From Dehalococcoidia bacterium (GTDB lineage Bacteria; Chloroflexota; Dehalococcoidia; Lucifugimonadales; UBA1123), in the NCBI GenBank assembly GCA_009838465.1, contig VXRN01000067.1:1-64000 (forward strand): DNA of 64,000 nucleotides, given 5' to 3'. Positions within the stretch are counted from its first letter, which is position 1; every line of letters starts with the position of its first letter. A model generated the notes under the pieces. That model saw only the letters and a list, made by a program, of their open reading frames with translations. It made no database searches and was not told the DNA's origin. This document shows, one piece after another, positions 59,710 to 64,000 of this stretch. A program made the position numbers and the translations under genes.

Positions 59710-60459
59710 ATGAGACTCGAAGGCAAGGTTGCGTTGATTACCGGCGGTTCACGAGGGCAGGGGGAGACGGAGGCTGATCTGTTCGTAAAAGAGGGCGCGA
59801 AAGTTGTGATAGCGGACATTCTTGAGCCGGAAGGGAACGCGGTGGTCGCGCAAATACGCGAAAGCGGCGGAGACGCATCGTTTATCAGGCTGGATGTTAC
59901 CAGCGAAGACGATTGGCAAGACGCGGTAGAGTTCACCCTGAACACTTACGGCAGGCTTGACATACTCATTAACAATGCGGCTATCTACAAGCGTACTCCT
60001 ATCGTTCAGACAGGACTCGACGAATGGAACCAGATCATGGATATCAACAGCACCGGCGTGTTCCTGGGAACCAAGCACGCGGTTCCGGCGATGCAGAAAT
60101 CCGGGGGCGGATCCATAATCAACATTTCGTCAACCGCCGGTTTGGTAGGCAGCGAAAGGGGCAGCGCATATGGCGCTTCCAAGGGCAGCGTGCGGCTCTT
60201 CACCAAATACACCGCTATACAGCACGCCGGAGACGGCATAAGAGCGAACTCCATACACCCTGGCCCAATAGATACCGAGATGATAAAGGAGAATATATCC
60301 ACGCCGGAGGACAGGGCCGAATCGGAGGCTCGCGTGCCTCTGGGTCGTATTGGAACCGTGATGGACGTGGCGTATGGCGCGCTGTTCCTGGCGTCCGACG
60401 AGTCATCCTTCATGACCGGGGCTGAGCTTGTCGTAGACGGCGGAGTTACCGCGAGGTAG
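59710..60459 (+). CDS. Short-chain dehydrogenase/reductase (classical SDR)
   Basis: A 249-residue classical SDR. The motifs are TGGSRGQG (11-18), NNA (88-90), Ser141, Tyr154 and Lys158 (YGASK), and the ALFLASDESSFMTGAELVVDGG end (landmark TGAELVVDGG). The Asp at the end of the second strand (IADI) favours NAD. The reaction is an alcohol-ketone conversion on an unknown substrate. GGAGGA precedes ATG 59710. A TGCTACAAT -10 box lies about 40 nt upstream. The DUF2332 gene follows 4 nt later. Confidence 0.94.
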   Translation: MRLEGKVALITGGSRGQGETEADLFVKEGAKVVIADILEPEGNAVVAQIRESGGDASFIRLDVTSEDDWQDAVEFTLNTYGRLDILINNAAIYKRTPIVQTGLDEWNQIMDINSTGVFLGTKHAVPAMQKSGGGSIINISSTAGLVGSERGSAYGASKGSVRLFTKYTAIQHAGDGIRANSIHPGPIDTEMIKENISTPEDRAESEARVPLGRIGTVMDVAYGALFLASDESSFMTGAELVVDGGVTAR

Positions 60460-60463
60460 TTGA

Positions 60464-61573
60464 TTGACTCCCGACCAGGTAGATGGGCATCAGGGCCGCG
60501 GACGAGTGGAACGGATATGTCCGGTGGAACGCACCGACGAGGCGCTCGCTGAAAGGTTCAGGGTGTTCGCGCGCGAAGAGTGTTCAGGAGAGTCGGGGCT
60601 GAATGTCATATCGCCGACCTATGAATTGCTGTCTCTGGCCGTCGCAGACAATCCTGGATTGCTCGCAATGGCGCGAGAGTGCATGGTAGGCCAGCCGATT
60701 CCGAACTTGCTCTTCGCGGCGGTGAAGCGATTGCTGGATTACCGGGAAGGCGACGGTTTGGCGCGCCATTACGCGCTCATAGCGATGGGGGAGCCTCCCG
60801 GTGACGGGCTTCCTGACTCGTTTGCGCGATTCTGCTTCGCACGCGAGTCAGAGATCGTGGAACTTGTGCGGACTCGGAGGGTGCAGACCAACGAGATAAG
60901 GCGGTGTTCGTACCTGATGCCCGCATTTGGAACGGTCTCGCTGGATTCGGGCGGAATGCCTCTTGGTCTGATAGACGTGGGCGCGAGCGCCGGTCTGAAC
61001 CTGCTGTGGGACAGCTATCAGTACCGATATTCGAGCAACCTGACGTTCGGACCAGATGAGTCCGAGGTGGTGATAGACTGCGAACTTAGAAACGGCATGC
61101 CGGATATTCCCGGGGAGTTGCCGGAAGTGGCGTTCAGGAAGGGCGTGGACCTGAATCCGGTTGACCTGGGTGACGATGAAGAGTACCTGTGGATGATGGC
61201 GCTGGTTTGGCCCGATCATCCCGACAGAGCGGGCCTGCTGAGCGCGGCACGGTATATCTGGCTGTCGAACCCGCCACGGGTACAACGAGGCGATGCGTTG
61301 GAGGCTTTGCCGCGGATTCTGAGGCAAGTCCCGCAGAATGCCGCGCTGTGCGTGTTTCATTGTCATACCCTGAACCAGTTTCCGGCGGAGTCGCGGGCGG
61401 CGTTCTACGAGATACTTCTCAGGGAGTCTTACGACAGGCGTGTCTATCATATTTCCTCCGAGGGCGAGTATATGTATCTTGACAGGATAGCGGATGGGAT
61501 TTCGGATACAATACTGTCGGCAAGAAGGAACGCGCATGGTCGCTGGATAGAATGGCTAAGCGCTTCGAGCTAG
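60464..61573 (+). CDS. DUF2332 family protein
   Basis: A protein of about 355-369 residues with the DUF2332 landmarks: RFRVFAREECSG, GQPIPNLLFAAVKRLL, RVQTNEIRRCSYLMP and the glycine-rich IDVGASAGLNLLWDSYQY, which resembles a nucleotide- or SAM-binding turn. The function is not established. The start is unclear: TTG 60464 is the first, but GTG codons some 14-22 residues later fit the family better. It is probably in an operon with the SDR. Confidence 0.82.
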   Translation: MTPDQVDGHQGRGRVERICPVERTDEALAERFRVFAREECSGESGLNVISPTYELLSLAVADNPGLLAMARECMVGQPIPNLLFAAVKRLLDYREGDGLARHYALIAMGEPPGDGLPDSFARFCFARESEIVELVRTRRVQTNEIRRCSYLMPAFGTVSLDSGGMPLGLIDVGASAGLNLLWDSYQYRYSSNLTFGPDESEVVIDCELRNGMPDIPGELPEVAFRKGVDLNPVDLGDDEEYLWMMALVWPDHPDRAGLLSAARYIWLSNPPRVQRGDALEALPRILRQVPQNAALCVFHCHTLNQFPAESRAAFYEILLRESYDRRVYHISSEGEYMYLDRIADGISDTILSARRNAHGRWIEWLSASS

Positions 61574-61586
61574 GAAGAGTCGGCCT

Positions 61587-62060
61587 ATGATCACGCATAT
61601 GTACAGAGTGAACATTGAGGTCAACGGTGAGCATCAAGACTTGGAGGTGGACGGGAGGTGGACGCTGCTCCGCGTTCTGCGCGACGTTCTGGGACTGACC
61701 GGGGCCAAGCGTGGTTGCGACCTGGGGGAGTGTGGCGCGTGTACGATTCTTCTGGACGGCGAACCCGTCAACTCGTGCATGACACTGGCCGCCATGTGCG
61801 ACGGCAAGAGAATAACGACAGTAGAGGCGCTTGGTTCGTCGGACGCGCTCAGCCCGTTGCAGAATGCCTTTCTTGAGAACGACGGCGGCCAGTGTGGTTA
61901 CTGCACGCCTGGCTTTGTGATGAGCGCGACTGCGTTACTGGAATCCAACCCTAATCCTTCAGACGACGAGATTCGGCAGGCGCTTGCGGGAAACATATGC
62001 CGATGCAACGCCTATGGACGGATCATTGAGTCGGTGCGCTCAGCGTCGAAAGAACTATGA
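61587..62060 (+). CDS. 2Fe-2S subunit of a molybdenum hydroxylase
   Basis: A 157-residue small subunit carrying two [2Fe-2S] clusters: the plant-ferredoxin type in GCDLGECGACTILLDGEPVNSC (landmarks GECGAC and NSCMTL) and the CO-dehydrogenase type in GQCGYCTPGFVM and NICRCNAY. It passes electrons from the molybdopterin subunit to an FAD subunit. Its TGA overlaps the ATG of the next gene (ATGA). No FAD subunit gene lies upstream; if present it must be beyond the right edge. Confidence 0.96.
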   Translation: MITHMYRVNIEVNGEHQDLEVDGRWTLLRVLRDVLGLTGAKRGCDLGECGACTILLDGEPVNSCMTLAAMCDGKRITTVEALGSSDALSPLQNAFLENDGGQCGYCTPGFVMSATALLESNPNPSDDEIRQALAGNICRCNAYGRIIESVRSASKEL

Positions 62061-64000
62061 CTACGAACATCGAGAAATCCGTCCCACGCAGGGACCTGCC
62101 AGCCAAACTCACAGGTGAGGCGAAGTATGCGGCAGACGTTCAACTGCCCAAGATGCTTGTCGGGAAGATACTGCGCAGTCCGCACCCTCACGCGAAGATT
62201 GTCTCCGTAGATACCTCCGACGTGGAGAGTATGCGGGGGGTTCATGCTGTCGTCACTCCACTCGACGTTCCAAATGGCAATATAGCCCCTGACCTGCCGA
62301 TACTGGACACCGAAGTACGATTCGTTGGGGATGAAGTGGCAGCAGTCGCTGCCGAAGACGAGTACTTGGCGCAGGACGCCATCGGTCGGATCGCAGTGGA
62401 GTATGAGATCCTGCCGTTTGTCACCGATATGAGAAAGGCGTTGGAGCCTGACGCGCCTCCCGTCCATGAAGGTGGGAACCTGGTTGGAGGAGAGCCGATC
62501 ACGCTTGAACGAGGCAACGTATCGGAGGGTTTCGCTGAGGCCGACGTGATATTGGAGGATACGTTCAGAACTCCTTCCCATTCAGGCGCCGCACTCGAAC
62601 CGCGGGCGGCGGTCGCATCATGGGAGGGGGACGCCCTCACGGTCTGGAAGTCCACACGGGGAGCGCATGCAGACCGGCTGATGCTGTCCATAGCGCTTGG
62701 AGTTGATCTGGAGAACGTTAGGGTCATCGGCGTGAATATGGGCGCGGGATACGGCAATAAGGACGAGACGCGACTATCTGTGCTGGCTGCGATTCTGGCG
62801 CGGCGGGCGAGTCGCCCGGTGAAGATAGAGGCGACGCGCGAAGAGGAGTTCGTGGCGGGCAGACATCGGCACGCTACCATCACGACCGTGAAGATGGGGG
62901 TCAAGAACGATGGGACGGTGACCGCCGTCCACGCTACGACAATCATGGACACGGGCGCGTATCTGTCGTCGGGGCCAGGGGTGGTGCGGCGCGCAGGGCA
63001 GGGCGCTCTGTACCTGTACAGGTGCCCCAATGTTCGGTACGACGGCCACCTGACATACACGAACACACCTTCAGGTGGGTCGTACCGCGCTCTGGGCGCG
63101 CCGCAGGGACACTTCGCTCTGGAGATCATCGCGGACCGCGCGGCAGAGGCCCTCGGGATGGACCCGGTGGAGTTCAGGCTGAAAAACCACGTCGGGCCGG
63201 AGGGACAGCCGGGTGAGCGGATTACGCCTCGCAACGAGATCATGGATACCCAGCCGGTGGAGGGCGGAGTACCATTCTCCAGTAACGGGTTGAGAGAGTG
63301 CATAGAGAAGGGTGCGGATGCCTTCGGTTGGGATGAGGAACTTCCTCAAACCGACGATCCGGTATGGCGCGGGAAGGGAATGGCTATCTTCATATACAGG
63401 GGCGGCGCGGGCGGGCGCTCAATCGCACGGATGCGCCTTGAGCGTGACGGTGTACTAAGGCTTGAGTCCGGCGTCATGGATGTTGGAGAGGGTAGCTACA
63501 CGGTGCTGACCCAGGTGGCGGCTGAGGCGCTGGGCGTGGACTATGAAGTATTGGAAACGACGTTTGGGGACTCGGACACGACTCCAGACTCGCCGATTAC
63601 CGCGGGATCCACGGTAACCTTCTCGGCTGGGCTTGCGGTGAGGGAGGCCGGAGAGGAGTTGCGACAGAAGATACTCGAGGCCGCGTCAGATGCGCTGGGC
63701 GTTCCCGCGACGAGACTTGATCTGAACGACGAAGGGGTGTTTCATACTTCGGGCTCTTCGATTTCATTCGAAGAACTAGTGTCATACGCCGGGGAAATTG
63801 TGGAAGAGGCATCGGTTTCGCCCGGCAGTACCGACTACATAGTGAACTCGTTCGGGGCCCACTTTGCTGAAGTGGAAGTGAACACCGATACCGGACAGGT
63901 GAGGGTGTTGCGGTACGTGGCGGCGCACGATTCGGGCCGAATACTCAATCCGATGCTTGCCGTAAACCAGGTCGAGGGTGGGGTTTCGCAAATGCTTGGA
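62057..64000 (+). CDS. Molybdenum hydroxylase large subunit (partial, runs off the right end)
   Basis: The first 648 codons of a molybdopterin subunit of the xanthine dehydrogenase family. The landmarks are LTGEAKYAADV, VRFVGDEVAAVAAE, GAGYGNKDE at the cofactor turn (usually GGGFGGK), GSYRALGAPQGH and AHDSGRILNP. The catalytic Glu lies beyond the edge. ATG 62057 overlaps the 2Fe-2S gene stop, so the two are coupled. Its cofactor turn differs from that of the 27.3 kb enzyme. The substrate is unknown. Confidence 0.93.
   Translation, partial: MTTNIEKSVPRRDLPAKLTGEAKYAADVQLPKMLVGKILRSPHPHAKIVSVDTSDVESMRGVHAVVTPLDVPNGNIAPDLPILDTEVRFVGDEVAAVAAEDEYLAQDAIGRIAVEYEILPFVTDMRKALEPDAPPVHEGGNLVGGEPITLERGNVSEGFAEADVILEDTFRTPSHSGAALEPRAAVASWEGDALTVWKSTRGAHADRLMLSIALGVDLENVRVIGVNMGAGYGNKDETRLSVLAAILARRASRPVKIEATREEEFVAGRHRHATITTVKMGVKNDGTVTAVHATTIMDTGAYLSSGPGVVRRAGQGALYLYRCPNVRYDGHLTYTNTPSGGSYRALGAPQGHFALEIIADRAAEALGMDPVEFRLKNHVGPEGQPGERITPRNEIMDTQPVEGGVPFSSNGLRECIEKGADAFGWDEELPQTDDPVWRGKGMAIFIYRGGAGGRSIARMRLERDGVLRLESGVMDVGEGSYTVLTQVAAEALGVDYEVLETTFGDSDTTPDSPITAGSTVTFSAGLAVREAGEELRQKILEAASDALGVPATRLDLNDEGVFHTSGSSISFEELVSYAGEIVEEASVSPGSTDYIVNSFGAHFAEVEVNTDTGQVRVLRYVAAHDSGRILNPMLAVNQVEGGVSQMLG

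Overview
The window looks like part of a Chloroflexota chromosome, most likely a Dehalococcoidia or SAR202-type lineage. The left edge carries the 5' part of a 16S rRNA gene on the minus strand whose sequence has a Chloroflexota look. The gene content fits the catabolic style described for SAR202: an enolase-superfamily dehydratase, three luciferase-like flavin monooxygenases, a CaiB/BaiF CoA-transferase beside a thiamine-diphosphate enzyme, two molybdenum hydroxylases, a PQQ-type sugar dehydrogenase lipoprotein, an FAH-family enzyme and many small oxidoreductases. This placement is inferred from the partial 16S and gene content only; no tree or search was run.

Layout. 1-2.2 kb: 16S rRNA and its promoter, then an MFS exporter. 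2.3-11.5 kb: SDR, NTF2-like and GNAT proteins; then a run efp-xseA-DUF2177-DUF4389-DUF4389-xseB-(PHP remnant)-class IV aminotransferase, facing an FAH-family gene; then a DUF2268 metalloprotease-like gene. 11.7-21.5 kb: enolase-superfamily enzyme, zinc ribbon, sortase, LysR regulator with an AT-rich operator region, PQQ-type lipoprotein, MOSC, NHL-repeat protein, DUF3500 and a trans-sulfuration PLP enzyme. 21.5-30 kb: rnhA-moaC, a crotonase, a low-GC DUF4160/DUF2442 pair, ureohydrolase, VOC protein, Gfo/Idh/MocA oxidoreductase and a molybdenum hydroxylase large subunit. 30-39.4 kb: Uma2, MDR reductase, lspA-rluD, MFS, a small Tat protein, an LprG-like lipoprotein with an MFS exporter, higBA, pyrG. 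39.7-51.5 kb: three flavin monooxygenases, an amidase/S51 peptidase/D-aminoacylase degradation operon, aroE, thyX, an orphan MazE and an esterase. 51.5-64 kb: ThDP enzyme, HicB, CaiB CoA-transferase, Uma2, phosphoesterase, EVE protein, aldo/keto reductase, DUF1802, SDR, DUF2332, and the 2Fe-2S and molybdopterin subunits of a second hydroxylase, which runs off the right end.

Most striking signal. Four intergenic elements (10.35-10.52, 26.99-27.22, 39.47-39.70 and 56.32-56.51 kb) share one architecture: an AT-rich leader, short words repeated every 10-11 bp, the same words inverted, then TATAAA and a TATGAY -10-like box just upstream of a gene. The gene follows in the same orientation in every case: an FAH hydrolase, a molybdenum hydroxylase, a flavin monooxygenase and a phosphoesterase. 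Two copies use CTGG/CCAG and two use AGGTG/CACCT. They look like helically phased operator arrays, or possibly structured leaders, that have been spread to control accessory metabolism.

Other points of interest: an LprG/P55-like lipid export pair outside mycobacteria, an EF-P whose loop tip lacks the modified lysine, a 44-codon PHP-domain remnant coupled by ATGA overlaps, a likely leaderless pyrG, an amidase with a small AtzG/GatC-like partner, and several toxin-antitoxin loci, some orphaned or truncated.
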